Assembly: GCA_973895155.1 (NCBI GenBank)
Contig: OZ316891.1
Location: 4,650,001-4,714,000 of the forward strand
Length of the DNA stretch: 64,000 nt
From: Marsupella aquatica
Lineage: Eukaryota > Marchantiophyta
Reading direction: 5' to 3'
In this document: piece by piece, positions 22,941 to 35,805 of the stretch
Layout: each line of letters begins with the position of its first letter
Numbering within the stretch: position 1 is the first letter of the stretch
The notes under the pieces: model-generated
Databases searched by the model: none
What the model saw: the letters and a program-made list of their open reading frames with translations, nothing else
What the model was told of the DNA's origin: nothing
Program-made: the position numbers and the translations under genes

Positions 22941-23354
22941 TCATATAAACTGTGATTGTCTCAATAAACATGAATAAACAAACTCACCTAATGACAAGAC
23001 GCACTTTTGCAACTCCCACTCTCGGACCTCTTCTTGAACGTCGCTCCCTTCCGCATGCGAAACCTGCAAGTGGAGACGGGCCTTTCCAGCCTTACTCTTT
23101 CGACACTGTTGGGTCACCTCTTCTTGAATGGCGCTTCCTTCCGCATGCAAAACTTGCAAATGGAGACGGGCCCTTCCAGCCTTACTCTTCTGACAAAATG
23201 CCTTTGCAAACTCGGGAATGCAACGAGACCTCAATTGCTTCCCCGCCATGATTGCAAGCAATGTTCTGTTTCTTCCCTTATCGAGCGAACAACCTTTCTT
23301 GTGTTCTAGGAGAGGCGGGGGTTCCAGTATTAATTTGTTTGCAAGCGAGAACAA
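22941..23354 (-). CDS. Hypothetical ORF with internal duplication
   Basis: 137 codons, no recognised family. Residues ~55-115 contain a 30-aa unit twice, recognisable by SKAGRARLHLQV and SKAGKARLHLQV followed by HAEGS and QEEV. The DNA period is 90 bp. The upstream ORF region contains LEPPPLLEHKKGCSL. It could be a gene fragment or a chance open frame created by the duplication. Confidence 0.25.
   Translation of the reverse strand: MFSLANKLILEPPPLLEHKKGCSLDKGRNRTLLAIMAGKQLRSRCIPEFAKAFCQKSKAGRARLHLQVLHAEGSAIQEEVTQQCRKSKAGKARLHLQVSHAEGSDVQEEVREWELQKCVLSLGEFVYSCLLRQSQFI
23026..23195. repeat. 90-bp tandem duplication
   Basis: Blocks starting at ACCTCTTCTTGAA (23026 and 23116) share most bases over ~85 bp, with scattered substitutions. 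Confidence 0.8.
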
Positions 23355-24710
23355 AAAGATTTCCTACACAAAATTCATGCTCCAAATGTTCCAATACACA
23401 ATTAGGTTCGGGAAGCAGGCACTTACGTTCGGCCCGCAAACTTGGGTTAACTCACAATGACTCGACTATATTTAGGGCCAATCCAGGACAACTCGACCAC
23501 GGTTAGCACACTTTACAGATATCTCTAGTACTTACATAAGTTTCTTGTTACATTCACAAGAGTCTTGAGAGTATCACAATGATGTGCATCATAGTTGAGA
23601 ACCCATGGTGCATAGGTTTTACAAGCCTACATAGGTTTTGGACAAACTGTTATTGAGGGAGGTTTGGGTGTTCCTTTGTGGCAATTTTAAACTGGGAAGT
23701 AAATGAATAGAAGGGGAAGGCAAAAGTTTCCAAAAAAATAATTCAAACAAAGTGTCCATAGGGCAAATCAAAACCAGAACCAAACAATAAGAATCATTAG
23801 TAGATTGGGATTTAATCATTCCCAAGATAGTCGTGAGGGCTTTCAATGATTCGAACAATTGATCCTTCCCTCCTCCCGGTTGTCTATCTCTCCATAGGGA
23901 TCAATATCAGGTGAACCACAACAACAGAGGGTGCCATGGTGGTAGAGCATATGTGATCAGCTAGCATGTTTGGTTGTGAAGCTCACTCTTGGTAGCCTAG
24001 CACCTGGTGAGGTTAACTGCAGCGTAGCTTAACCACAATTTAGGGCTACTGGTAGAGGTCAGACTAGTGGAGATCAAGGGCCTATACCTTGGGAAACCAT
24101 TTCATTGTTGTCACACGATCTTTGCATGTAGATCACCATTTTCAGGCCATCGTAGGTGCCACCACTGAAAACCTCCTTGACAAAATGAAGGGGAACGAGT
24201 GATGGGGCAAGCATTGCAGTGAGTACTAGTGACAGGGCAGTGTCCAAAAAAATGGACGGTCATCGCACTACTGACACATAACTTTAGGACGTCTGAGCCT
24301 TACGGAGCACCTTTCTAGGTACCCTGTAAGAAATTACATCCGGGCCATAGAAACAATTTATATCCTGAGCCTTAACTGAATTATGAGTGTGCTTTGACAC
24401 ACTCTATTGACATTACATTGTCCACTTCTACAAAAGTATGTCCTTCTGTAATGTAAAATGCATTCAATCAACTCTAGTTATAGCCGCACTGGTGGGGGTG
24501 CTCTAAAGACTGCTTTTGTAGCTACAGTAGAAGTGAAGTAGAAGTGAAATTGCCAGCTATTTTGTTTGCTGGACCACCTAATTGCACCACACGCTACTGT
24601 AGCAAGTTGAGATTTAATAATCATCGGGTGGCCCCCGATCCTCCAGCCTTACCCTCGAGAGTCCGTTCGTCCCAGCGTCGGCGGCAAGAAAGGCCGACTA
24701 CCGTAGCTAT
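23355..24710. other. Intergenic region upstream of CHC
   Basis: No gene, RNA or convincing repeat seen. Distal promoter elements could be present but cannot be assigned. Confidence 0.4.
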
Positions 24711-24711
24711 T

Positions 24712-24838
24712 CGGCTCGGACCCTTTGGCTCGGGCGCCTTGGTTCGAGCCCATTGGTTCGGGCGCCTTGGTTCGAGAGTTTTGGTTCGGGCACTTTGGTT
24801 CGAGCGCTTTGGTTCGGGCGCGCTGGTTCGGGCTGAAA
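24712..24838. repeat. 14-bp minisatellite upstream of CHC
   Basis: About eight units of TTCGGGCGCCTTGG and TTCGAGCGCTTTGG type, alternating TTCGGG and TTCGAG. It lies ~400-530 bp before the CHC start codon in a GC-rich stretch, within the likely promoter. Confidence 0.85.
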
Positions 24839-24924
24839 AGACTGGCTCACCATTAGTGGAACAGGGAAGGCTTTTTGCGTCCGTGGCTTTGCATCCTCTT
24901 CTCTTCTCTCTTGGAAGGAAGGAC

Positions 24925-24990
24925 CTCGTCGGAGGAGGGGAGAGGAGAGGAGAGGAGAGGCGAGGCGAGGCGAGGCGAGGCGAGAGTTTT
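24925..24990. repeat. GAGGAGAG/GAGGCGAG purine tract in the CHC leader
   Basis: Simple G/A repeat, first GAGGA then GAGGC units, followed by GATCGATCGATC runs (25005-25040). The position suggests the proximal promoter or 5' leader of CHC. Confidence 0.75.
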
Positions 24991-25242
24991 CTTTGTTGCT
25001 ATTCCGATCGATCGCTCCGTCGGTCGATCGATCGATCGAGGTGGAAGTGGAACAGATCGGGCGGGGAGGGCGGAGTCGATGGATGCAGAGTAGACGCGCA
25101 CGAGACAGGGAGAGATCAAAACATTGGTTGATTGATCGATACGTAGTGCGGAAGGAGGAGGAGGAGGACGACGACGACGAACAGATTGTGAGGGTGGAGA
25201 GAGGAAGAAGGCTTCGTGCCGGGGATCAGCTGCTTGGCAATC

Positions 25243-28200
25243 ATGGCAGCTGCAAGCGCTCCCATCACGATGAAAGAGGCTCTCACGGTGAGTTACAGAG
25301 GCTGGATCCAATGTTCTTGAGTGTGTTACGGATAGGTGTTGCTGATCCCGAGGTGGAGTCGGGAGGTGAGACGTTTTGGTGTGTTGCTGAGGGGGGAGCG
25401 AATCGGTTGAGGGTTTCGTTGCAGGGGAAGGGAGATCGGGGAGAATGCTGACGAGGTTGTGGTGTTTTGTTGTGTGTTTTGTGCCTGTGGATGCAGTTGA
25501 CGAGCCTCGGGATCAATCAGAACAATATCACATTCACTCATGTGACGATGGAGTCGGACAAGTACATTTGCGTGCGGGAAACGTCACCTCAGAACAGCGT
25601 GGTAATTGTAGATATTTCAATGCCGCTGCAGCCATTGCGACGGCCTATTACTGCGGATTCCGCTCTTATGAATCCTGTCAGCAAAGTTCTTGCCCTAAAA
25701 GGTGAGAGTCCTTCGTCGAGTAGGGTGTACTCCCTGCTCGTTTCTCGTTCCTCGTAATCTGTCTGTTGGTTTGCCCGCGACAAAAGATGCCGTGATAGAA
25801 AATGTTCTGGATCTGTAGAGACGGTTGAGTTTCTGTTGAAAATGAGATGTGGTGACAGGATGGTTTTACGGGGGCGGATGGTCTTAACGACCACATTTCG
25901 TTGCTGATCTACTCGTTTAGGGCTTATTGACAGTTTGGTTTGTTACTCTGGTGGTTTTGTTGTAGCTTCGAGCCCGGGAACCACGCAAGATCATTTGCAA
26001 ATTTTCAATATTGAGCTCAAGTCAAAGATCAAGTCGTACCAAATGCCAGAGCAGGTTTGAGCTGCATTCGAACTAGATCTGGATCCGTTGTCATTGGCTA
26101 TTAGATTGACGAGTGGAACGCGTGGAAGGGAAGGAGTTGTAACGAAGTAGTACAGATCTAATGAACCAAATCAGGTTGAAGCTCATAGTAAAGTGCAGGC
26201 TACATCCGCTTTTCGGTTTGTCGCCCAGTTGTTCACATGCTTGCTCCATGCAATGCGCATGTTCCAGCTAGGAGCTATGTTTTCAGTGCTGGGAAGTCAT
26301 TCTGTGGTGTAATGTATTTCCGCGTGTAGTGTATCGAATAGCACTTAAAAGTTTTGAGGGACTGGAGCTCCCAGATTGTATGTGAAATTGGTTGACGAAT
26401 ACGTGCGGTACTGTTGGTCCGTAGGTTGTCTTCTGGAAGTGGATCACACCAAAGCTTCTCGGTCTGGTGACGCAAACCGTTGTCTACCATTGGTCCATCG
26501 AAGGTATTTGAATCACCGATATTCATTCCGAGCAATATCTTCGATTTCCTTATTTGAGGCACATTCAGTGAAAGATTAGCTCGAAGGCGATCACATAGAA
26601 TTGTTTAAGTTCCATTGGTTGCTACTTGGTGACCAATCTTCTCAGGGGGCATGCACTTTAGATCTCGACGGTCGAAATTTGACGTGGATCGGAGGATTAC
26701 TTGATTCTCTAGCCTTGCGTCTAGGAAACCAGGTGTTTAAGGTAATGTTATGGCAATTATTAAATCTCCGCCTCCTTTTGCCAGGTGAGTCGGAGCCAGT
26801 AAAAATGTTCGACAGGACCGCCAATTTGAATTCCAATCAAATTATCAACTACAGGTGTGATCCCTCTGAGAAGTGGCTCGTATTAATCGGCATCGCACCA
26901 GGAGCGCCGGAGGTAAGCATATGACTTACGTTGCATTCTGCTATTGTGATGCCTTATGTAGAGAGGATTTGCTGTAGAGGAAATTCTCGTTCAAATAGCT
27001 GGATTAAATATCAAATGAATACCGATCGAGCCGCCTAGCCGCTTATTCAAATTCTTTGTTGTACTTGACCATATTTATACCCCATCAGAAAAGAATGTTG
27101 TGGGATTTGTATTTTTATCGAGGGCTCTTTCAAGTCTAGAGCCATCCGTAGTCTTTTAGTAAACTACAGAATACCTGATACACGAGTTTAGTGAGTCCTG
27201 ATCCGGACAGTGGTTGCCAACTCGAGTTTCTGTTTGTTGCACTAGCAACTTTGGGTCAATGTGAGTCGGTTGGAACTGTTGTTTCGTGCAATGTATCTGG
27301 ACTTGAGCTGGCGGAGGCCCGGCTAATTTTGAGAGTTGCTTCGCTCGAGTTGAAAAGTTTTCTGACTAAGTACTTTCAATTTGTCCTGCAGCGTCCGCAA
27401 CTAGTCAAAGGGAATATGCAACTGTTTTCTGTTGACCAACAACGAAGTCAAGCTTTAGAAGCTCACGCAGCGTCTTTTGCCACATTCAAGGTATAATCTG
27501 CTGAAAGTACAGGTCCCTCGTTGGCTGACCCGTAAATTCTTCGCAGTTATTTAAAGGTGCTTCAGCTCGCACATCATCTTACGGTACGTTCCTTGACAGG
27601 TTTCAGGCAACGATACTCCTTCTATTCTTATATCTTTTGCAACCAAAACTGTGGTCAACGGTCAACTGACATCCAAGCTGCATGTTATCGAGCTTGGTGC
27701 CCTTCCAGGTTCGTCAAGTTGTAGCAATTACACGCTGAATCGTTTGCGAAATGCGTTTTTATCACATCGGTATAGATGGACTCGTCAAACAACTCTGCGA
27801 AACCTTTGCCCGAAGTCATATTGAGGGGCTTTTTCGGATGTATCAGATTAGACAGAATTTCGCTCCTTAGATCGTTTTTGCGGTTATTAACCTTCCATTA
27901 TACGCGTCCTGTTACCAAGATTTGAGAATGTTGGAATGACTTGAATTTCTTAGGCAAAGCTGCATTTGCAAAGAAGCAAGCGGATCTCTTTTTCCCTCCG
28001 GACTTTGCAGACGATTTCCCAGTTGCGATGCAGGTGGGAGCTTTCACCAGATTTCGAGAAGTTTCTCTTCATATTCTTTTAGGATTGGAATGGGCATAGA
28101 GATGGTTGAGCAGTTATCAAGTATATGTTGTGATCTTTTGTCATTGGATGTCCTTGGATGCGTGTGTTCTTCTATTTCCCTTGACTTGTGTGGCATCATA

Positions 28201-31200
28201 TCGGTTGTCCTACAGATTTCGCAGAAGTATGGGCTGATCTACGTCATCACAAAGTTGGGGCTTCTTTTTGTCTATGATTTGGAAACTGCGACAGCAGTTT
28301 ACAGGAATAGAATCAGCCCAGATCCAATCTTCTTGACCGCAGATGCCCCCTCCGTCGGAGGATTTTACGCAGTGAATCGCCGTGGACAAGTACTACTTGC
28401 CACAGTAAATGAGGCGACGATTGTTCCTTTTGTCAGCGTCCAGGTTAGTTTCGTATTTGAACCCTGTCTGATTATTATATTTGAGATAGTTGTAGTGAGT
28501 TTGTTGCTGAAGACGCTTCATCTTCTTAGTAATCAATCTGTTGGCTTTTTCTTCTACAGCTGAGTAACCTGGAGCTGGCTGTAAATCTTGCCAAGCGTGG
28601 AAATCTTCCCGGAGCTGAAAATTTGGTACGAGACCTGTCATATTAGTCGGTCATACGAGACCTGTTCATATGAACTGTCACACAGAACTTCGATTGTCAT
28701 AGGGCACTCAAATATAACATTACTATCTTCGACACCATGTAGTCGTTTATGGGATTGAATTGTGTTCTTTCACCTGCCTAACTTATATAAATTCCTGAGA
28801 TATATGCTTTTTGTGCTGGAGCCCATCGAGCTTTCACAAAGGTCTGAAGTGTGGTCGGGTGGGAATGAGAGTGGTTGACCACCTGTTTTTCCTCGGGGCA
28901 GGTTGTACAACGATTCCAGGAGCTATTTTCTCAAATGAAGTACAAGGAAGCTGCTGAGCTTGCTGCCGAATCACCTCAAGGCATTCTTCGAACGCCGGAC
29001 ACTGTTGCCAAGTTTCAGGTGTGAAACGAGTGATTTGGTTTAAATAAGCTCTCTTGCTGGTGAACTGCATCTGTCGCAAGTGACTGGTGTCTAATTGGCC
29101 TGCGCTCAATCTGTTGCATAGTGTTTAGCCTATCTGATTTTATGGTGTTGGTATTGTGCAGAGTGTTCCAGTACAGCCCGGGCAGACTTCTCCTCTGTTA
29201 CAATACTTTGGGACCTTGTTAACCAAAGGCAAGCTCAACGTCTTTGAATCACTTGAGCTATCCCGTTTGGTGGTAAACCAGAACAAGAAGAACTTGTTGG
29301 AGAACTGGTTAGCTGAAGACAAGCTGGAATGTAGTAAAGAACTTGGAGATTTGGTCAAGGTGAGCTGCAATTGCTTTGAATTGCTGTTTTATGTGATTGC
29401 CTTAATTCGGATAGCAGTTTGCTCACAAGTTTATCCTGTTTGCACACTTGCAGACTGTAGACAGTGACATGGCCCTCAAGATCTACATTAAAGCAAGGGC
29501 GACCCCCGAGGTCATAACTGCCTTTGCCGAGAGGAAGGAGTTTGACAAGATTCTTATTTATTCGAAGCAGGTGACCCCAAGTCCTCGTCTTCAACATGTC
29601 TTGAATTTGCTTGTAAACTTGGTTTTCTGCGCATGGCAAGAGGGCCTGCTAATTTACCTCAATACATTCTGCTATAGTCAGAATTTCCAAGCGCAGTGTT
29701 TGACATGGTTAAAAGAAGTCATATTCTTATAGAATCTGTTTGTGGACAGGTTGGGTACACTCCTGACTATCTCTTCCTTCTTCAAACAATCCTACGGTCA
29801 GATCCTACGGTAAGTCCTTGCCTTTGATTATTTCATGCTGACTAGTAAACCAAGATTATACGCATCCATAATCGACGTTCATGGCAGTAATTTGTGTAGT
29901 TGGAAGAATCTACCCCGTTGCTTCGTATCCTTGACTGCAACGTACATGTTTAATTAATTGGCAGGCTGCTGTCAACTTTGCACTGATGATGTCACAAATG
30001 GAAGGTGGTTCGCCAGTTGACTATAATGTCATCACGGATCTTTTTCTTCAGGTATATTCAATTTGTGACTAATATGAAATGACAGTTCTAAACTGTAGCT
30101 GATTGACATATGTTAAGTAAACTCATTGATTGCATTGAGCTATAGCTGTGGGAGATGGTAACTCTGTTGCATCATGTTCTTCGGCGTTTCAAGAACAAAT
30201 TCTAACGAGATTCGCTCTTGAAGCAATTTATCAACTTGATTCATGCAGGGAGTGCTGTTATTAGCAGAGGCGTGCTCTAAGATTGAAGATTGAAAGATTT
30301 TGTGACTGAACAACTTGGTTTTCTTGTGTAGCGCAATATGATTCGTGAGGCGACCTCTTTCCTGTTGGACGTTTTGAAACCAAATTTACCAGAGCATGGA
30401 TTACTTCAGACTAAGGTGAGACTCAGGTACAAATGATTGCGTCGTGTTTGACTGGGAAATGGTAACCTCGAATGAGCATTAACACTTTGTTGCACCTTGT
30501 CCCTATAGGTATTGGAGATCAATCTAGTCACGTTTCCTAATGTGGCAGACGCAATTTTGGCGAATGGCATGTTCAGCCACTATGATCGTCCTCGCATTGC
30601 TCAGCTGTGTGAAAAGGCTGGGCTCTACATGCGTGCGTTACAGGTCTGTGTTTTCTCTTCCACTGACTTTTGATAGATTAGGTAGACATCCCCACTATTT
30701 TTAGTATTTTCTGCGTTCCAGCTGGTGTTCCGAGCAGACAATTATGAGGTGGAATGGACTTCGACCTTTTTCAGCCTGTGGATAGTGATTGCCGCCTTTA
30801 ATTCTTCGTTTCATTGTGCAGCATTATGCAGACCTAGTTGATATCAAGCGTGTGGTCATCAACACACATGCCATTGAACCTCAGGTACTACAACATTCTC
30901 TCATTTTGTTGACTTACGATGCAGTTTGAGATTATCTTTGTCTCGTCTCTTATTCATGGGCATTGATTTTTCTTGCTGTTACAGGCTTTGGTTGAGTTTT
31001 TCGGAACTCTTTCGACAGACTGGGCTCTTGACTGCATGAAGGAGCTACTTGTCGTTAACATGCGCGGCAATCTGCAAATTATAGTGCAGGTGCACACTTT
31101 GTCTGCCTTTTTCTCATCTGGTTGCTCAACCAGGACTATGAAAGTAAATTTGTATTGTTACGAACATCTCTCTATCCATTGACACCATTCGATGATGCAG

Positions 31201-34200
31201 GTAGCCAAAGAGTATTCAGAGCAGCTGGGAGTTGACCAATGCGTCAAACTTTTTGAGCAGTTCAGGTCATACGAAGGGCTCTATTTCTTCCTTGGGTCTT
31301 ACTTGAGTCTAAGGTGAGTCGCCGAATTTCGCCGTGGTTTTGTGACTATTATACGGTGTGCAGATGTGTAATTTTGATCGATCATATTCATGTTCTATCA
31401 TTGATCAAGTGATAGTGAAGTCAGTAGGATCAGGCTGGAGCCGTAGGAGGGACTGTCCTGAAAATAAAATTTAGAAGAGTTTGCTGCACCGGTTACAGAA
31501 TACGCATCATCGAGGCTTGCGTTGAGTCTTTCTGCCTTCATATTGTTAAGTTCGAGTCTCCAATCGTTACTTTTGGTGCCTTGCAGTGAGGACCCTGAGA
31601 TACACTTCAAGTACATCGAAGCAGCCGCCAAGACGGGGCAAATCAAGGAAGTCGAGCGCGTAACCAGAGAGTCTAACTTTTATGACCCGGAGAGGACGAA
31701 GAACTTTTTGATGGAGGCTAGGCTTCCAGATGCACGGCCATTGATCAACGTTTGCGATCGTCATGGTTTTGTTCCCGATCTTACTCACTATCTGTACTCA
31801 AACAACATGCTTCGGTACATAGAAGGCTATGTCCAGAAGGTGAGAGCATGCGATTTTGTCGATGTCAGCTTGTTATGAGTCTCAGAACTAATATCTATAG
31901 ACTTCTTTGACAGGGATTCTAACTACAGAGGGTTTCTGTTTACTGCAGGTGAACCCTAGCAATGCTCCCCTTGTTGTGGGTCAGCTTCTGGATGACGACT
32001 GCCCAGAAGATTTTATCAAGGGACTGATTTTGTCTGTTCGTTCCCTACTTCCAGTCGAGCCTTTGGTCGATGAGTGTGAGAAGAGGTACTGTAGAAGTTA
32101 TCTTAGTTTCTGTTCTCTTCCCGTGTAACCATTTGTTACTCTTGGTCAGCTGAGCCTTTCCGTCAGGGGTGTTCCAATTATATCTTCTCATGGGATCTCT
32201 ACTTTGTCGCTATTTATATTTCACTAAACTTATGTGTGACCATTCCAGAAATCGGTTGCGGCTGCTGACTCAATTCCTGGAGCATTTGGTGAGCGAAGGA
32301 AGCCAAGATGTGCATGTGCACAATGCTCTTGGAAAGATCATTATTGACACCAATCACAACCCAGAGCACTTCCTGACAACGAATCCATACTATGATTCAC
32401 GTGTGGTTGGAAAATACTGTGAGAAGAGAGATCCAACTTTGGCAGTTGTTGCCTACAGAAGAGGTCTTTGTGATGAAGAGCTTGTCAATGTTACGAACAA
32501 GAATTCCCTCTTCAAGCTGCAGGCCAGGTATGGAATTCTAAATTCCGGATTTGAATTGTTCGAAGAAAGTTTCATTCTCTTAACAATTTGCCATCTACAG
32601 TGCATTTTGAGAACGTAAAGTACGCTGAACACATGGTTGGGAATTTGGAAGTTCTGGGAGGACTTACCTTGTTCAATTTTCAGGTACGTGGTCGAGCGCA
32701 TGGAGCCTGATCTATGGGCGAAGGTTCTTGACCCAGAAAACACCTACAGGAGACAGCTCATTGATCAAGTGGTTTCAACAGCTCTACCAGAGAGCAAGAA
32801 CCCGGAACAAGTGTCAGCAACTGTGAAGGCATTCATGACAGCTGATTTGCCTCATGAATTGATTGAGCTGCTCGAGAAGATTGTCTTGCAAAACTCCGCT
32901 TTCAGTGGCAATCCCAATTTGCAAAATCTTCTCATTCTTACCGCTATTAAGGCAGACAAGTCCAGAGTCATGGACTACGTCAATCGTCTCGATAACTTTG
33001 ATGGTCCAGCCGTTGGAGCAATTGCTGTTGACGCAGAGCTCTATGAGGAGGCATTTGCAATCTTCAAAAAGTTTAGCCTGAATGTCCAAGCTGTGAATGT
33101 ACTCTTGGACAATATTCACAATATTGTTCGTGCTGTTGAATTTGCCAACCGTGTTGAAGAGGATGAAGTATGGAGTCAAGTTGGTAAAGCTCAACTTAAG
33201 GAAGGGTTGGTCAGTGATGCCATTGAGTCGTTCATTCGCGCCAATGATGCAACACAGTTCAATGACGTTATCAGGGCAGCAGACCAGGTCGATGCCTATG
33301 AGGATCTTGTGAAGTATCTGTTGATGGTCCGCAAGAAGGTGAAGGAGCCTAAGGTTGACTCAGAGCTTATATATGCGTGGGCCAGGATTGATAACCTCAG
33401 CGCAATTGAAGAGTTCCTGGTACAGCCCAATGTTGCAAACCTGCAGGTCGCCGGAGACCGTTTGTTTGATGAGGCTCTATATGAAGCTGCTAAGATCATT
33501 TTCACCCACATCTCCAACTGGGCACGTCTGGCGAGCACTCTTATCAAGCTCGGACAGTACCAAGGCGCTGTGGATGCTGCCCGGAAAGCAAATAGCTCCA
33601 GAACATGGAAGGAAGTTTGCTTTGCTTGTGTGGATGCCGAAGAATTTAGATTGGCTCAAATATGTGGTCTTAACATTATTATCCAGGTACGTGGCTGGTT
33701 TTCTAGGATTTTTCAGTCCTACTGAAGTTGAAGATATTTTAACGACTCGGAAGATTAAAGCTGAAGGGACTTACTGACTATATAGTACTAAACGTCGTAT
33801 TCCGATGGCTTCGACTATGGAAACATTGATGTGAAGAAAGAGAAACTGCTTTAATGCTGTGAGTGTTTGTCTTCTTATCCGTCAGGATGGCCGTGTTCTA
33901 ACTTGTGTCATGGTGGATATCTCAGGTTGATGATCTCGAAGAAGTGAGCGATTATTATCAGAACAGAGGTCACTTTGATGAACTCATCACACTCATGGAG
34001 ACTGGTTTGGGTCTGGAGCGCGCACACATGGGGATTTTCACAGAGCTCGGAACCCTGTATGCGAGATACCGGTCGGAGAAGCTTATGGAACACATCAAAT
34101 TGTTCTCCACTCGCATCAATATTCCCAAGCTTATTCGCGTATGTGATGAACAGCAGCACTGGAAGGAGCTCACTTACCTATACATTCAGTACGATGAGTA

Positions 34201-35805
34201 TGACAATGCTGCAGCCACTATCATGAATCACTCTCCGGAGGCTTGGGATCATATGCAGTTCAAGGATGTGTCTGTGAAAGTTGCAAATGTGGAGCTGTAC
34301 TACAAGGCTGCTCACTTCTATTTGCAAGAGCATCCAGAGCTCCTCAATGATCTCCTCAATGTGATGGCTCCAAGGGTTGACCATACACGAGTGGTTGACA
34401 TCATGCGAAAGGTGAGTACTTCTATGGGGTTTTGACCTTTGACCTCCCGAACGTTACTTCTGTTCCAAAGCATAGTTTGCCCTACAGTTATTTATGACTA
34501 TCGATGGGTTACTTCTTACATGGTCTGTTATTATTTGCGTCACTGATATTTCTGAGAAAGGGCAGTTTGTACAAGTCGGGAATGTTGAGCACCTTGTATA
34601 CATGTATTGATGTGATCTCTTGGATTTGCTTGCATCAGGCTGGTCATCTTCCACTTGTCAAACCTTACATGGTTGGAGTCCAGAGTAATAATGTCACAGC
34701 TGTTAACGAAGCTCTCAATGAGCTCTATGTGGAGGAGGAGGACTATGAACGATTGCACGACTCAATTGATATGTATGACAGCTTTGATCAAATCGGGTTG
34801 GCACAGCGGGTGAGTTTCAAGACTTGATAGCAAAAGAATTTTCTTATATTACCTGTCTGGTATATCCTTCTCACTGATATACATACTGCCTTCTACAGAT
34901 CGAGAAACACGAGCTTTTGGAAATGCGCCGTATTGCAGCCTACATCTACAAGAAAGCTGGGAGGTGGAAACAATCTGTTGCTCTCTCTAAGAAGGACAAT
35001 CTTTACAAGGATGCAATGGAAACTACTTCACAGTCTGGTGATAGAGACCTTGCCGAAGAGCTTCTTAACTACTTTGTCGACCAGGTACGCCAGACGCGTA
35101 CATTCTGGAGTTGATGTTGTGTCTTGGGTCACTGCTGTCAGCTGACAGATGGTTGATTTTTCCTTGCAGATTGAAAGAAAGGTAAAGGGAATGCGATTGA
35201 TGAATGTGTGACTTGGGTGTGTATCCTGTGCAGGGAAAGAAGGAGTGCTTCGCGTCTTGCCTGTATACATGTTACGATCTCATCCGTCCGGATGTTGCGT
35301 TGGAGCTAGCATGGTTCAACGGCATCTTAGACTTTGCCGTCCCCTACGTTATGCAGGTAAATTGTGATCTCGCAGTTTGTACCAAAGCATTAAAATCGTA
35401 ACTTTTCTTTTGAAGGACTAACCGTGTGTGTTGATCCTTGTAGTTCCTGCGTGAGTACACTGGCAAAGTGGATGAGCTGGTTAAGGACAGGGAGTTAGCT
35501 CAACAAGAAGTCAAAGAGAAGGAGAAGGACGAGAAGGATGTCATCGCTCAAACGGTACGATGTCTAAGCGGAATGGGGACATTCATGATCATGATCTTTA
35601 TTTAAAATTTCAATCTAATTGAAGATACCCTTTCTGACCAACGAGCCTTCTGTTATTGCAGAATATGTATGCCCAATTGTTGCCGTTGGCCTTACCTGCT
35701 CCTCCAATGCCTGGTATGAGCGGAGGTTATGATCCTGGTTATGGGGGTATGCCACAAATGCCAGCTTATGGCATGCCTGGTATGCCTGGCATGGGTGCGT
35801 ACTGA
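25243..35805 (+). CDS. CHC: Clathrin heavy chain
   Basis: Complete gene for the triskelion leg of clathrin coats in endocytosis and trans-Golgi traffic. Thirty GT-AG exons: 25243-25287, 25497-25701, 25966-26054, 26425-26503, 26785-26912, 27392-27490, 27600-27708, 27954-28033, 28216-28443, 28560-28625, 28902-29018, 29162-29359, 29454-29570, 29750-29809, 29965-30051, 30332-30415, 30509-30643, 30822-30884, 30985-31089, 31201-31313, 31587-31839, 31949-32085, 32249-32527, 32684-33686, 33926-34411, 34639-34809, 34899-35084, 35234-35356, 35444-35554, 35662-35805. They sum to 5100 nt, a clean frame of 1699 aa, close to the ~1700 aa of plant CHCs. Exons 1-9 encode the N-terminal beta-propeller (start [32 protein letters not shown]), the rest the alpha-solenoid heavy-chain repeats, ending in a Gly/Met/Pro tail. 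No breaks seen. Confidence 0.97.

Noticed and set aside
24720-24800. tRNA-like GGTTCGA boxes
   Set aside because: The GGTTCGAG words are minisatellite units without A box, arms or acceptor pairing.
24544-25131. 195-aa Arg-rich ORF upstream of CHC
   Set aside because: It runs through the 14-bp minisatellite and the GAGGCGAG tract and ends in the CHC leader; no domain.
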